Below, in pieces: positions 41,582 to 51,301 of a stretch of DNA of 61,098 bases. Source of the stretch: Bacteroidota bacterium. GTDB taxonomy: Bacteria > Bacteroidota > Bacteroidia > B-17B0 > Aurantibacillaceae. Below the pieces are notes generated by a model that saw nothing but the letters and a program-made list of their open reading frames with translations, did no database searches and had not been told where the DNA came from. The stretch's first letter is position 1, and each line of letters opens with the position of its first letter. The stretch spans positions 1-61,098 of the forward strand of contig JAJONO010000029.1 in NCBI GenBank assembly GCA_021323535.1, given 5' to 3'. The translations under genes and the position numbers were made by a program.

Positions 41582-43466
41582 GGCTGATCTTGTTTTGCTT
41601 TAACCAGTTATTAAGAACCACTAAATGCCATACACGGCTCCAGGTAACAGTCGGGTCGTTATTTAAAAAGCGATCCCATAAGTTTTTTACCTGCGTACCG
41701 TGACAAAAATCCATCTGAGCCAATTCGGAAATATTTTTCTCGCAGAAAGATTTCAATTCGTTTTTTAACCAATGAGCCCATGGTAATGTGAATCCCATTT
41801 TAGGACGGTCGATTATTTCTCTTGGAAGAAGGTCGCCCAAACTATCGGTCAGTAATTTTTTAGGCGTGTGTGGAAATTTATGTTCGTCGTTTACACTCAG
41901 GGCAAATTCAACAAGCTTATAATCCAGGAAAGGTTCCCGTACTTCGAGTGCTACGGCCATGCTCATCTGATCAGTGTCGCGAAGTAAAACATTTTGTAAA
42001 TAAGTATTGATCTCTGCAATAGAAACTGCGCTGAGTAAATGATCTTTCTTTTGGGGAACTTCTGAAATTATTTTCTCCATCTGATCAAACGCGTTTGTTT
42101 TTTTTACAAGAGAAGCCAGTTCCGGTTTTGTAAAAACTGTTCTTACGAGAGGATAAGCCGAGTTAAATGTAATTTTTGATTCACTTAACAATTCAGCAAT
42201 TTTATTTCCGCTCACCGAATTTCTTTTTTTCTTTATAATACTTCCTCCCATTTTCCTTGCAAATTGAGGAACAGAATTCAACCAGGCTTTTTTCTTCAAA
42301 TCATCCATTCGTTTGAATACGTCGTAACCGGCAAAGAGTTCATCTCCGCCAATCCCACTTAGCGCCATAGTTATTCCGGCTTGTTTGGTAGCTTTTGAAA
42401 CAATGTATGTGTTGGGGCCATCACCACTTGGGTGATCCATTGCGGCTAATGCTTCCGGTAATTGTTGAAGAAAATTATCAGGAGTTAATTTTATTTCGTG
42501 ATGTTCGGTGTTGAATTTCTGCGCAATGATCTTCGCGTATTTTGATTCGGAGAATTCACTTTCATCAAAATTCACATTAAATGTTCTGATCTTTTCTGAA
42601 CTTACCTTGCTCATTAAACCTACAACGGCGCTGGAATCAATCCCTCCCGATAAAAACGCGCCGAAAGGAACGTCGGCCACTAAACGCTGCTGAACAGAAA
42701 GAGCAAGCAATTCACTTACCCTATCGCAAATTTGCTTGTAGGAAAGTTCTTCGCTGATAGTAGAAGCTGAATTAACCGAGTAGTATTCAGCGACGCTTGC
42801 CTTGTTATCTTTAAATTCGAGATAATGTCCGGGCATGAGCATTTTTATTCCCTTAACGATCGTGTTTGGTGCAAGAACGGTTTGATACATGAAATACTCA
42901 GCGAGTACTTCCTTGTTAAGTGAAAATGTTTTTACTCCCGAATGAAGGATAGGACGGATCTCACTCGAAAACATAAATGCTTCGTCGCCATAATAATAAT
43001 ATAGTGGTTTTACACCAAGACGATCGCGCGCAATGAATGTTTTTTTCTCAACGGTATCATAAATGGCAAAAGCATACATACCGTTAAAGTAACGCAGACA
43101 ATCATTTCCCCAACGAATGTATGCGGCGAGTACAACCTCAGTATCTGAATTTGTTTTAAAAAAGTAGGGAAGTTGTGACGTGCCGTGTTGCGACCTTTGA
43201 AGCTCTAATTTTAAATCGCGGTAATTATAAAGTTCTCCGTTGTAAACAATCACATAACGTTTATCGTTCGAAAAAAAAGGCTGGTTGCTTTCTACACTTA
43301 AATCAATGATTGAGAGGCGTCGGTGACCAAAACACGCGTCATCTGCTCCCCAGGTTCCATCATTATCGGGCCCGCGGTGCGAAAGTGTTTTATTCATTGC
43401 TTTAACAATGCTTTCGCGTTTTTCGGAAGCGAATTTACCAGCTATGATCCCTGTGATGCCGCACAT
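41574..43466 (-). CDS. asnB: Asparagine synthase (glutamine-hydrolysing) AsnB-type amidotransferase
   Basis: 630 residues. The N-terminal class II glutaminase starts at Met-Cys2 (MCGITGIIAG; Cys2 is the nucleophile after Met removal), with SHRGPDNDGTW. The synthetase domain has the PP-loop FGAFLSGGIDSSAVVGLMSK. The C-terminus keeps EVREPFLDYKLVEFAL. It could make asparagine. Its position inside a glycosyltransferase operon fits the AsnB/WbpS-type enzymes that amidate surface-sugar precursors. The two roles cannot be told apart from sequence alone. Confidence 0.9.
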   Translation of the reverse strand: MCGITGIIAGKFASEKRESIVKAMNKTLSHRGPDNDGTWGADDACFGHRRLSIIDLSVESNQPFFSNDKRYVIVYNGELYNYRDLKLELQRSQHGTSQLPYFFKTNSDTEVVLAAYIRWGNDCLRYFNGMYAFAIYDTVEKKTFIARDRLGVKPLYYYYGDEAFMFSSEIRPILHSGVKTFSLNKEVLAEYFMYQTVLAPNTIVKGIKMLMPGHYLEFKDNKASVAEYYSVNSASTISEELSYKQICDRVSELLALSVQQRLVADVPFGAFLSGGIDSSAVVGLMSKVSSEKIRTFNVNFDESEFSESKYAKIIAQKFNTEHHEIKLTPDNFLQQLPEALAAMDHPSGDGPNTYIVSKATKQAGITMALSGIGGDELFAGYDVFKRMDDLKKKAWLNSVPQFARKMGGSIIKKKRNSVSGNKIAELLSESKITFNSAYPLVRTVFTKPELASLVKKTNAFDQMEKIISEVPQKKDHLLSAVSIAEINTYLQNVLLRDTDQMSMAVALEVREPFLDYKLVEFALSVNDEHKFPHTPKKLLTDSLGDLLPREIIDRPKMGFTLPWAHWLKNELKSFCEKNISELAQMDFCHGTQVKNLWDRFLNNDPTVTWSRVWHLVVLNNWLKQNKISHQ

Positions 43467-43467
43467 G

Positions 43468-44430
43468 TTATTTCATATTCACTGAATCAAGAAAACGTTT
43501 GTCCTTTATCATTCGTTTTATTCCTTCTTCAATGGTGATCAGTTTTTTGTTCAGAATTTCTTTCATCTTCGAATTGTCAGGCTGACGACGTGTCATATCC
43601 CCTTCTTTCAAAGGCGGTAAATAAATTATTTTGGAGGAAGAACCTGTCAGTTTTATAACCAGGTTTGCAAGATCCTTGATCGACATTAACTCATCGTTTC
43701 CAACATTGATCACGTCGTTTACCAACAGGCGGTCCTTAAATATTTTGTAGCATACATCTACAGTGTCTTCCACGTACGTGAATGTGCGGGTCTGTGAACC
43801 GTCGCCGTAAAGTGTAATGTCGTTATTTTTCAAAGCTGCTTCCAGGAAACGCGATACAACAAAATCGGTGCTTTGATTTGGACCATATGTGTTGAAGAAA
43901 CGAAATATCGTGTATGATAAATTATATTCCTGCCAGTAACTTCTGAAAAAACATTCGCCTACATTTTTTACCACGGCGTAAGGCACGCGTGAATTAAGAG
44001 GTGTTTTATGTTCGTTCTGCGGAAGTTCCACTGGTTCGCCATACACTTCGGAACTTGAGGCGAAGTAAACATGTTTTACAGAAGAATTCTTTGAAAGAGT
44101 AAGAATATTTTTGATGCCGTCAATATCATTCAGTACGCTTACCGGGTTTTCCTGCGTGCGTTGAACACCAACTACCGCGGCGAAGTGGAACACGTAATCA
44201 AAATTATAAGAATACATTACGCTGGCAATATCCTGGGTGATGTTTACATCGGCCTTAATGAACTTCCAGTTTTTGTTTTCTTCAGAAGGGAGCTTGCTCA
44301 TTAATCCTGTTGAGAGATTATCAACGATGACAACAAAATTATTTTCGTCGCTGATCAGCTTCTCAATAAGCGCGCTTGCAATATTTCCAGCGCCGCCGGT
44401 TACGAGGATCTTATTTTTTTCTGTATTCAT
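43468..44430 (-). CDS. NAD-dependent sugar epimerase/dehydratase
   Basis: From the ATG at 44430 the protein has 320 residues. The Rossmann motif reads LVTGGAGNIASALIEKL (the usual GGAGFIGS with two changes). The catalytic Ser lies in YFASSSEVYGEPVELP and the YxxxK pair in PYAVVKNVGE. It is an extended short-chain dehydrogenase acting on nucleotide sugars, such as a UDP-glucose 4-epimerase or similar; the exact substrate is not readable. It overlaps the upstream glycosyltransferase by 20 nt and precedes asnB by 1 nt. Confidence 0.88.
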   Translation of the reverse strand: MNTEKNKILVTGGAGNIASALIEKLISDENNFVVIVDNLSTGLMSKLPSEENKNWKFIKADVNITQDIASVMYSYNFDYVFHFAAVVGVQRTQENPVSVLNDIDGIKNILTLSKNSSVKHVYFASSSEVYGEPVELPQNEHKTPLNSRVPYAVVKNVGECFFRSYWQEYNLSYTIFRFFNTYGPNQSTDFVVSRFLEAALKNNDITLYGDGSQTRTFTYVEDTVDVCYKIFKDRLLVNDVINVGNDELMSIKDLANLVIKLTGSSSKIIYLPPLKEGDMTRRQPDNSKMKEILNKKLITIEEGIKRMIKDKRFLDSVNMK

Positions 44431-45463
44431 TGTGTATTTCAATTACGGTTTCGGACCATTTTACGGGGGTGATCTTTTGAGCAGTCACATGGCTGTAATC
44501 ACACATTTGCAACAAACTGCGATCATCTAAAGATATTATCTTTTTCAATGCATCCTTCAACTCTTTAACGTTTTCTTTCTGAAACGAAAAGCCGTTCTTT
44601 CCTTCTTCAAGAAAAGTATCTTTTGCGCCTACCTCGTTACTTAGTAAAAGCGGAAAGCCCGCCGCGCCGTATTCCTGAACCACCACGGCCCAGGGTTCGA
44701 ATCGGCTTGGAAGAATAAAAATACCCGTTTGGGCAAGAATAGGTTCAAGGTCCTTGGGCTGCACAAAACCAAAATGCCTGATCTTAGGATGCTGAACAGG
44801 CTCAATGCTTCCGGCGCCAAGGCACCAGAGTTCCCATTCGGAAACATTTTCTTTGTCGAGTTCAATGAATGCCTGCCACAGATCGGTAATTCCTTTAAAG
44901 TCGTAATACCTCCCAACATATAAAAACCGTTTAGGAAAATTGTTTCGCTTTGATTCAATGGTTCTGTCGTAAACCGAATTGAATTTGTTGAGATCGCAGC
45001 AATAAAATCCTCTCTTCGTATTCTTTTCACTGAAGCCAAGTTTCCTTACGTAATTGTATTGGGGCTGGCCCGGAACCCAGGCGTGAGAGAAGCGGTTCTT
45101 TAAAAAGAAGGGGCTCAAAAAAGTAGCGAGTCGTTGTTTCATCGTGCCTTTCCAATGTGTATCGCAGGCAACCACGGTTGGAATTTTTCCGAAATAAGGT
45201 TTTACAAGTTTGAGATAATCCTTGTCGATCCACCCGCTGCAAACAATAATATCAGGCTTGATCTGTGATACAAGTGTAATAAGCTGTTCGAAAGAATAAC
45301 TTTGCTTATCGTAGATTTTTAATTTATCAGAAAACTGAAATCTAAAAGGCGCTTCTTTGTTTACAGGCCAGCGTATGATATGAACTGTTCCGTGAGTTGA
45401 TAATTCTTCGCAGCAGTTAATGAAATAATCGGCCAGTTCGGTATATAAAAACAAAAAATTCAT
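44411..45463 (-). CDS. GT4-family glycosyltransferase
   Basis: 350 residues. N-terminal MNFLFLYTELADYFINCCEE leads into a GT-B N-domain. The C-domain has FLYVGRYYDFKGITDLWQAF (donor site start) and FILPSRFEPWAVVVQEYGAA, where the EX7E-type region matches retaining GT4 enzymes. It should add a sugar during envelope glycan synthesis. Nothing tells donor or acceptor. It lies 17 bp downstream of murB on the same strand. Confidence 0.88.
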   Translation of the reverse strand: MNFLFLYTELADYFINCCEELSTHGTVHIIRWPVNKEAPFRFQFSDKLKIYDKQSYSFEQLITLVSQIKPDIIVCSGWIDKDYLKLVKPYFGKIPTVVACDTHWKGTMKQRLATFLSPFFLKNRFSHAWVPGQPQYNYVRKLGFSEKNTKRGFYCCDLNKFNSVYDRTIESKRNNFPKRFLYVGRYYDFKGITDLWQAFIELDKENVSEWELWCLGAGSIEPVQHPKIRHFGFVQPKDLEPILAQTGIFILPSRFEPWAVVVQEYGAAGFPLLLSNEVGAKDTFLEEGKNGFSFQKENVKELKDALKKIISLDDRSLLQMCDYSHVTAQKITPVKWSETVIEIHNEYRKK

Positions 45464-45480
45464 CCGGGAATGAACGGGGA

Positions 45481-46500
45481 TTAAATGATGTTCACTTCTC
45501 TTTCGAGTGTTACTCCAAATTTATCAAATACTTTCTGCATAACATAACCCGAAAGCTCAAAAACGGCTTTGCCGGTGGCGTGATCTTTATTGATAAGAAC
45601 AAGGGCCTGTTTGGTGTGAACCGCGGCTCCCTTGTGTTCATGGCCCTTCAGTCCGCATTGTTCAATGAGCCACCCAGCAGCGAGTTTAAAATTCCCGGAA
45701 GGAAGGGGATAAGAAACTATTTCAGGAAAATCTCTTTTTAACTGATCGTGTTTTTCTTTAGATATCTCGGGATTTTTGAAAAAACTTCCGGCATTTCCTG
45801 TTTCTGCAGGATCGGGTAATTTACTTTTCCGGATCCGGATCACTGCTTCCGAAACATCTTTTATCGTTGGAAATTTAACACCTGCTGCTTCAAGTTCAGA
45901 AGTGATAGCGCCGTAAGAAACATTCACTTTCGGATTTTTTGTAAGAACATACTCCACCGAAGCGATCAGGTATTTGTCTTTGTACTCCCGCTTGAATACA
46001 CTCTCACGGTAACCGAAATGACACTCTTCTTTCGTAAAAATTCTTTTTTCGGCAGTTACCATATCATAAGCTTCCAATTCCTTGAATACTTCTTTTATCT
46101 CGACGCCATAAGCGCCAATGTTTTGCATTGGACTGGCACCTACGCACCCTGGAATGAGCGATAAGTTTTCTAATCCACAAAAATTTTTGTCAATGCACCA
46201 CATCACAAAGTCGTGCCACACTTCCCCTGCACCCACTTTTACAGTCGCGGTCTCAGCATCTTCACTCACAATTTCCAATCCTTTGAGATTGTTTTTGATC
46301 ACTAGTCCGCTAAAATCTTTCGTAAAAAGAAGGTTGCTCCCGCCGCCAATGATGAGTTTCGCGTTGTTTTTATACGTTTCGGTATTAACAAGCGTTTTAA
46401 ATTCGTCGATTGAATTTATTTCGGTGAAAAAATCACAACTGGCTTCAATGCCAAATGTGTTGAAGGATCTGAGCTTTTGTTTCTCTCTGATGAGTGACAT
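45481..46500 (-). CDS. murB: UDP-N-acetylenolpyruvoylglucosamine reductase
   Basis: From the ATG at 46500 (MSLIREKQKLRSFNTFGI) the protein has 339 residues, a type I MurB. FAD binding is shown by KLIIGGGSNLLFTKDF and GCVGASPMQNIGAYGVE, the tyrosine loop by CHFGYRESVFK and the catalytic Ser by GNAGSFFKNPEI. It reduces enolpyruvyl-UDP-GlcNAc to UDP-MurNAc with NADPH in peptidoglycan synthesis. It heads the minus-strand glycan operon and is divergent from the next glycosyltransferase. Confidence 0.95.
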   Translation of the reverse strand: MSLIREKQKLRSFNTFGIEASCDFFTEINSIDEFKTLVNTETYKNNAKLIIGGGSNLLFTKDFSGLVIKNNLKGLEIVSEDAETATVKVGAGEVWHDFVMWCIDKNFCGLENLSLIPGCVGASPMQNIGAYGVEIKEVFKELEAYDMVTAEKRIFTKEECHFGYRESVFKREYKDKYLIASVEYVLTKNPKVNVSYGAITSELEAAGVKFPTIKDVSEAVIRIRKSKLPDPAETGNAGSFFKNPEISKEKHDQLKRDFPEIVSYPLPSGNFKLAAGWLIEQCGLKGHEHKGAAVHTKQALVLINKDHATGKAVFELSGYVMQKVFDKFGVTLEREVNII

Positions 46501-46539
46501 TGAAAGCAAAATTAAATAATATATTCGGGGTAATATTTC

Positions 46540-46547
46540 TATCTTTA
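46540..46547 (+). promoter_or_regulatory. Candidate -7 element (TATCTTTA)
   Basis: One mismatch to TAnnTTTG. It lies 19 bp before the TTG start at 46566 and supports that start over the GTG at 46494, which is upstream of this element. Confidence 0.35.
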
Positions 46548-46565
46548 GCTCGTTATCAACACACT

Positions 46566-47690
46566 TTGGTTATAAGAAAAAAGATAGCAGTAGTAAGCGT
46601 TATCAACGACCTTGTGACCGACAACCGGGTCAATAAAACCTGCCAGGTACTCATGGAATCGGGATACGAGGTGGTTCTTATAGGGCGCGAACTTCCTGGC
46701 TCTATGGCGCTTCCTCACTGGCCCTTTAAAGCCATCCGTATGAAGTTGTTTTTCATAAAGGGGCCGGCATTTTACTTCTTTTTTAATCTTCGTCTTTTTT
46801 TTAAACTCTGGTCCGCAAAAGCCGATTTATTATTCGCCAACGATCTCGACACTCTGTGGCCCAACTATCTTGTATCTAAATGGAAGAAAATTCCACTGGT
46901 TTACGACAGCCACGAATTGTTCTGCGATGTTCCCGAACTGTTGCATTCGCCTTTTAAAAGAAAGATCTGGCAACGATTGGAGAGAAGGATAGTTCCGAAA
47001 TTAAAAACCTGTATTACGGTAAATCACAGTATTGCGCGCATTTTCGAGGAGAAATACAAAACAAAATTTAATGTGATAAGAAACATTCCCGCTCCGGTGG
47101 AAGTAAAACCCCTCACGAAAAAGGAACTGAATCTGCCTGAGGATAAAAAGATAATCATGTTGCAGGGCGCGGGTATTAATATTGACAGGGGCGCCGAGGA
47201 GCTGGTGGATGCCATGCAATATGTTGAGAATACACTGCTGCTGATCATTGGAGGGGGCGATGTGTGGCCATTACTGGAGGAACGGGCGCGAAGAAACAAT
47301 CTGGAGGGGAAAGTTCGGCTGATTAAAAAAATTCCGAAAGCAGAACTGATAAATTACACGCTTCATGCCGATTTGGGAATAAGCATTGATAAGAATACAA
47401 ATCCGAATTATTACAATAGCCTCCCGAATAAAATTTTCGATTACCTGCAGGCTGGCGTTCCTATTCTTGCCACACGATTGCCGGAAATTGAACGCATCAT
47501 TTCATACTACCAGGTGGGTATTTTCATTGATTCGCACGATCCTAAACACATTGCAGAAACCATTAACCGTTTATTTTCTTCGGCTCTTTTAAACGAATTT
47601 AAAAACAATACGTCCATTGCCGCAAAGGAGCTGAACTGGTCCTCCGAAAAACAAAAATATTTGGAGATTCTGAATCAGGTTTCCCATTAA
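46566..47690 (+). CDS. GT4-family glycosyltransferase
   Basis: 374 residues from the TTG at 46566 (then VIRKKIAVVSVINDLVTDN). An N-terminal GT-B domain (PLVYDSHELFCDVPEL) is followed by the donor-binding C-domain (KKIIMLQGAGINIDRGAEEL, LPNKIFDYLQAGVPILATRL). It resembles glycosyltransferases of surface polysaccharide synthesis. An in-frame GTG at 46494 would add 24 residues but lies before the promoter-like element. An ATA at 46572 (giving MRKKIAVVSVIND) is another possible start. Divergent from murB. Confidence 0.85.
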   Translation: MVIRKKIAVVSVINDLVTDNRVNKTCQVLMESGYEVVLIGRELPGSMALPHWPFKAIRMKLFFIKGPAFYFFFNLRLFFKLWSAKADLLFANDLDTLWPNYLVSKWKKIPLVYDSHELFCDVPELLHSPFKRKIWQRLERRIVPKLKTCITVNHSIARIFEEKYKTKFNVIRNIPAPVEVKPLTKKELNLPEDKKIIMLQGAGINIDRGAEELVDAMQYVENTLLLIIGGGDVWPLLEERARRNNLEGKVRLIKKIPKAELINYTLHADLGISIDKNTNPNYYNSLPNKIFDYLQAGVPILATRLPEIERIISYYQVGIFIDSHDPKHIAETINRLFSSALLNEFKNNTSIAAKELNWSSEKQKYLEILNQVSH

Positions 47691-47718
47691 TTTCCTACTT
47701 TTATAAGACTAAATTACT

Positions 47719-48759
47719 ATGGAATTTTCGGCCCAACAGATCGCGCAAATCCTCAATGGAACAGTTGAAGGAGATAAAGACGCGAAAATAAATAACATCT
47801 CTAAAATTGAAGAGGGCGCCCCCGGAACCATGGCATTCCTGGCCAATCCTAAATACAACAATTATATTTATACAACCGACGCGACCATTGTATTGGTAAA
47901 TAATTCTTTTGTTCTTGATAAGGCAGTAAAATCAACATGTACGCTTGTTCGTGTTGAGAACGCCTACGAATCTTTTGCAAAACTGATGCAGATGTATGAG
48001 CAAATGAAAGGAACAAAGACGGGAATTGAGCAGCCAAGTTTTATTCATGAAACCGCAAAGCTGGGTAAGGATTGTTACGTAGGCGCTTTTGCTTATGTAG
48101 GACAAAATGTAAAGATCGGGAACAACGTAAAATTATATCCTAACGTTTATGTTGGAGATAACTGTGAGATTGACGATAACACCACTTTATTTCCCGGAGT
48201 AAAAGTGTATCACGAATGTAAGATCGGGAAACATTGTATCGTTCATTCGAACACCGTAATTGGTAGCGACGGATTTGGTTTTGCACCGAACACACAAGGT
48301 GAAGTGTTTGAAAAGGTCCCACAGATAGGAAATGTTATTCTTGAAGATCATGTGGAGATTGGTTCTAACAGCTCCATCGACCGCGCTACGATGGGATCTA
48401 CCATTTTACGCAAAGGCGTGAAACTCGATAATCTTGTTCAGATAGCACATAATGTTGAAGTTGGTAACAATACCGTTATCGCGGGATTAACAGGCGTGGC
48501 GGGTTCTACAAAGGTTGGAAAAAATTGTATGATCGCTGCTCAGGTGGGCGTAGTTGGACATATCAGAATTGCCGACGGCGTTAAAATTGCAGGGCAAGCG
48601 GGCGTTGCCACAAGCATTGAAAAAGAAGGAGAAATTGTTCAGGGCTCTCCGGCCTTCAGCATTTCCGATTTCAGAAGAAGTTATGTACTCTTTCGCAGCC
48701 TTCCTAAACTGAACGATAAGATCAACGACCTTACTAAAAAAATAAATTCTCAATCCTAA
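47719..48759 (+). CDS. lpxD: UDP-3-O-(3-hydroxyacyl)glucosamine N-acyltransferase
   Basis: 346 residues. An N-terminal uridine-binding domain ([20 protein letters not shown]) precedes a left-handed beta-helix with many hexapeptide repeats. The catalytic His is in [11 protein letters not shown], and [20 protein letters not shown] is the LpxD signature. It N-acylates UDP-3-O-acyl-glucosamine in lipid A synthesis, so the organism makes lipid A. A TACTTTTA -7-like element precedes it (47697-47704). Its stop overlaps the start of bshB1. Confidence 0.95.
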   Translation: MEFSAQQIAQILNGTVEGDKDAKINNISKIEEGAPGTMAFLANPKYNNYIYTTDATIVLVNNSFVLDKAVKSTCTLVRVENAYESFAKLMQMYEQMKGTKTGIEQPSFIHETAKLGKDCYVGAFAYVGQNVKIGNNVKLYPNVYVGDNCEIDDNTTLFPGVKVYHECKIGKHCIVHSNTVIGSDGFGFAPNTQGEVFEKVPQIGNVILEDHVEIGSNSSIDRATMGSTILRKGVKLDNLVQIAHNVEVGNNTVIAGLTGVAGSTKVGKNCMIAAQVGVVGHIRIADGVKIAGQAGVATSIEKEGEIVQGSPAFSISDFRRSYVLFRSLPKLNDKINDLTKKINSQS

Positions 48760-49475
48760 TGAAAGTAGATATTCTTGCTATCGGCGTTCACCCCGACGAT
48801 GTTGAACTTTCATGCAGCGGCACCATTCTTAAGCATATTGCTCTCGGAAAAAAAGCCGGCATTCTTGATCTTACACGTGGCGAACTAGGCACGCGGGGCA
48901 GCGGCGAGCTTCGTACCAAGGAAGCAATGAACGCGGCAAAGATTCAGAATGTAAGTTTCAGAACGCAACTCGATTTTAAAGATGGATTTTTTCAAAGCGA
49001 TGAAACGCATCAGCGAAAAGTAATTGAGCAGATCCGTAAACACCAGCCCGAAATTGTTTTATGTAATGCTGTAAGCGATCGTCATCCAGATCATGGAAGA
49101 GCAGCTAAACTTGTTGCTGATGCCTGTTTTTACAGTGGACTGGCAAAGGTTGAAACAATGCTCGATGGAAAAGCGCAACAGGCGTGGCGACCAAAAGCGG
49201 TGTATCATTACATACAGGATCATTTCATTCATCCTGATTTTGTAGTGGATATTTCTGATGTTATTGAACTAAAGCACAAAGCTATTATGGCCTTTTCGTC
49301 GCAGTTTTACAATCCTGATTCCAAAGAACCGGTAACGCCAATTTCGAGCAAAGAATTTTTAGAACAACTGAACGGGAAGATGTCAATCTGGGGAAGAGCA
49401 ATCAATGTTCCTTATGCCGAAGGATTCACCGTGAACCGTTATCCGGGAGTGAATAATTTATTTGATTTACTGTAA
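48759..49475 (+). CDS. bshB1: Bacillithiol biosynthesis deacetylase BshB1
   Basis: 238 residues. The LmbE-type zinc motif HPDDVELSCSGTI is at the N-terminus, with the third ligand region DRHPDHGRAA. LTRGELGTRGSGELRTKEA is typical of BshB1. The enzyme removes acetyl from GlcNAc-malate in the synthesis of bacillithiol, a low-molecular-weight thiol found in Firmicutes and many Bacteroidota. Its ATG overlaps the lpxD stop (TAATG), so the two are translationally coupled. Confidence 0.9.
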   Translation: MKVDILAIGVHPDDVELSCSGTILKHIALGKKAGILDLTRGELGTRGSGELRTKEAMNAAKIQNVSFRTQLDFKDGFFQSDETHQRKVIEQIRKHQPEIVLCNAVSDRHPDHGRAAKLVADACFYSGLAKVETMLDGKAQQAWRPKAVYHYIQDHFIHPDFVVDISDVIELKHKAIMAFSSQFYNPDSKEPVTPISSKEFLEQLNGKMSIWGRAINVPYAEGFTVNRYPGVNNLFDLL

Positions 49476-49498
49476 ATTATTTTTCGACTAATTAGACT

Positions 49499-50452
49499 TC
49501 AGTTTTTGAACCATTCTTTTAAAGAAAGTGTTTTTTTAACTTCGTGATCAGAAATCATTATTGTTCCATGATCTATTTCATAATTAACTCCTTCAATCTT
49601 TAACTTACCCACTTTCCCCTTTTCAATATCTATGAAAAATAAATTGGTTGAAATGTCGGGAGAAAGACTTTGTTCAACAATCAAAAATGCATCCACGAGC
49701 TTTACTTTTTTAATAGACTCCCATCTTAATTTTTCCGGACCGCCAGTGAGATAAGCATCCGTTACAAAACTCCATGCATATTCCGATTTCTTTTGGATGA
49801 CAACGCCGTGCGAGGTGATATATGCCTTATAAACAGAATTACTATCTGCTGGTCTGAAGAAAGGACCTATCATTAATTGATTCTTATGTATTTTTCCGTT
49901 GTAAGCGACCCAACCTTCATCCTGAGTTTTCCATTTATAAGGTCCTTCTTCGGGATGATACATGCGTTTTAGCAATTCGCCTTTTAACTTCATAGAATAA
50001 TATCCGGGTTCGGAGAGAGGAAATTTTTTCCATTGAGGTGGTGACAGAAAAACTTTTTCAAATGGACCCGAAGCCATTTCCTTTGAAGACATTGTACCAT
50101 CAAGGATCCATTGAAGGGAAGGATCTGCCTGCAGCTTTTTTTCAGGAAGCATTTGCTTTTCGAGAGCATCCAGGAAGCCCTGATTTTCTTTCTTTTTTAA
50201 AGATTGAGGAATGAGAATAACGTTGTTGATCTGACAAAAACAAGCGAAAGTATTAACTTCCACACGCTCTTTGGTTTTACCATTTACAAGGGTGTAGTAA
50301 TAACCTCCAAAACCACTTCCGCCATCGTAAAACCATTTCAGAGAATCTGTACTTCCGTCGCTATTAAAATCCTTTACAATAAATTCTGTCTTTGCTTCCT
50401 GCGAATAAAAACCGAAAGCAATAAATAAAAAGATAAAGGTAAGAAATCGCAT
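49499..50452 (-). CDS. Exported protein of unknown function
   Basis: 317 residues. A signal peptide (MRFLTFIFLFIAFGFYS) is followed by IVKDFNSDGSTDSLKWFYDG, a short Asp/Asn-rich calcium-loop-like motif near residue 28. A WD-like beta-rich body follows without recognisable catalytic residues. It has no T9SS sorting domain at its end (SLKEWFKN), so it should be periplasmic. It starts 2 bp after the end of the alpha/beta hydrolase gene, suggesting one transcript. Confidence 0.7.
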   Translation of the reverse strand: MRFLTFIFLFIAFGFYSQEAKTEFIVKDFNSDGSTDSLKWFYDGGSGFGGYYYTLVNGKTKERVEVNTFACFCQINNVILIPQSLKKKENQGFLDALEKQMLPEKKLQADPSLQWILDGTMSSKEMASGPFEKVFLSPPQWKKFPLSEPGYYSMKLKGELLKRMYHPEEGPYKWKTQDEGWVAYNGKIHKNQLMIGPFFRPADSNSVYKAYITSHGVVIQKKSEYAWSFVTDAYLTGGPEKLRWESIKKVKLVDAFLIVEQSLSPDISTNLFFIDIEKGKVGKLKIEGVNYEIDHGTIMISDHEVKKTLSLKEWFKN

Positions 50453-50454
50453 TC

Positions 50455-51255
50455 TTATGATTTCAAAAACTCAATAATATGTCCGCACACTTCCGGCACA
50501 TATTCCAGGTTAAGCGTATGTCCCGCCAAAGGGATGATCACAAATTTCGAATTTTTAATATTCAGATGAATTTCATTGGCCATGTGCGGAAGAATAAGAA
50601 GATCTTTTTCTCCGTGAATGATCAATGTAGGAGTTGTAATTTTTTTAAGTTCCTGCCTGTAATCTCCTCTTTCTTTTGTGGCACGCATAAGGTTAAGAAT
50701 AGCTTCGGTATTCTGGTTGGCTTCTTTGCGCGCTTCCTTCATGGCTTCAATGGGAATGATAGGGTTATTGAAATAACTTTCGCTTAACACATTCGGGAGC
50801 ATAACATCCAGAAGTAAATTATATCCTCCAACTTCCAGCGCACGCGCCCAGCCTAATCCAATGGCGTCAAAATACGGAGTAGAATGCGCGAAGCTTGAGA
50901 TCAGAATTAATTTGCTTACGCGTTCAGGAAACAACACGGCGAAATGCTGAGCCACCGCGCTTCCGTATGATAAGCCTATTACAATAGGTTTCCGAATGTT
51001 TTCTTTATCAAGAACTTTTGTAATGTCTTTAGCGTGCTGGTCGAATGGGCGCCACTCAGCATTTTTAGAACTTTGTCCCTGGAAAATAAAATCCATCAGA
51101 ACAATTTTGTATTTGTCCTTGAAGTACTGCATCGTAAAAAACCACGACAAGGTAGACTGGGTAAGTCCGTTCAGAAAAATGATGGTTTCACTGGCGTTGG
51201 TATTGCCTTGAATTTCGTAGTAGATGTCGAGATTATCTTCTGTTTTGCAAATCAT
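50455..51255 (-). CDS. Alpha/beta hydrolase
   Basis: 266 residues with a complete catalytic triad: nucleophile Ser in VIGLSYGSAVAQHFA, Asp in HGEKDLLILPH and His in PLAGHTLNLEY. TIIFLNGLTQSTLSWFFTMQ holds the oxyanion loop. Substrate unknown; family members include esterases and C-C hydrolases. Cytoplasmic, with no signal peptide. The fold is confident, the reaction is not. Confidence 0.88.
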   Translation of the reverse strand: MICKTEDNLDIYYEIQGNTNASETIIFLNGLTQSTLSWFFTMQYFKDKYKIVLMDFIFQGQSSKNAEWRPFDQHAKDITKVLDKENIRKPIVIGLSYGSAVAQHFAVLFPERVSKLILISSFAHSTPYFDAIGLGWARALEVGGYNLLLDVMLPNVLSESYFNNPIIPIEAMKEARKEANQNTEAILNLMRATKERGDYRQELKKITTPTLIIHGEKDLLILPHMANEIHLNIKNSKFVIIPLAGHTLNLEYVPEVCGHIIEFLKS

Positions 51256-51262
51256 ATTTTTT

Positions 51263-51298
51263 GAGCCGCGGATTTCACTGATTCACACGGATTTTTTT
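51263..51298. repeat. Partial CAGATT-type spacer repeat
   Basis: The gap between two minus-strand genes carries AGCCGCGGATTTCACTGATT, one arm of the element seen at 33763, followed by ACACGGATTTTTTT. No clear second arm is visible. Confidence 0.4.
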
Positions 51299-51301
51299 AG
51301 A

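Noticed and set aside
46494-46565. GTG start at 46494 for the glycosyltransferase
   Set aside because: The added 24 residues overlap the murB start and the promoter-like element, and do not fit the start of a GT-B fold.
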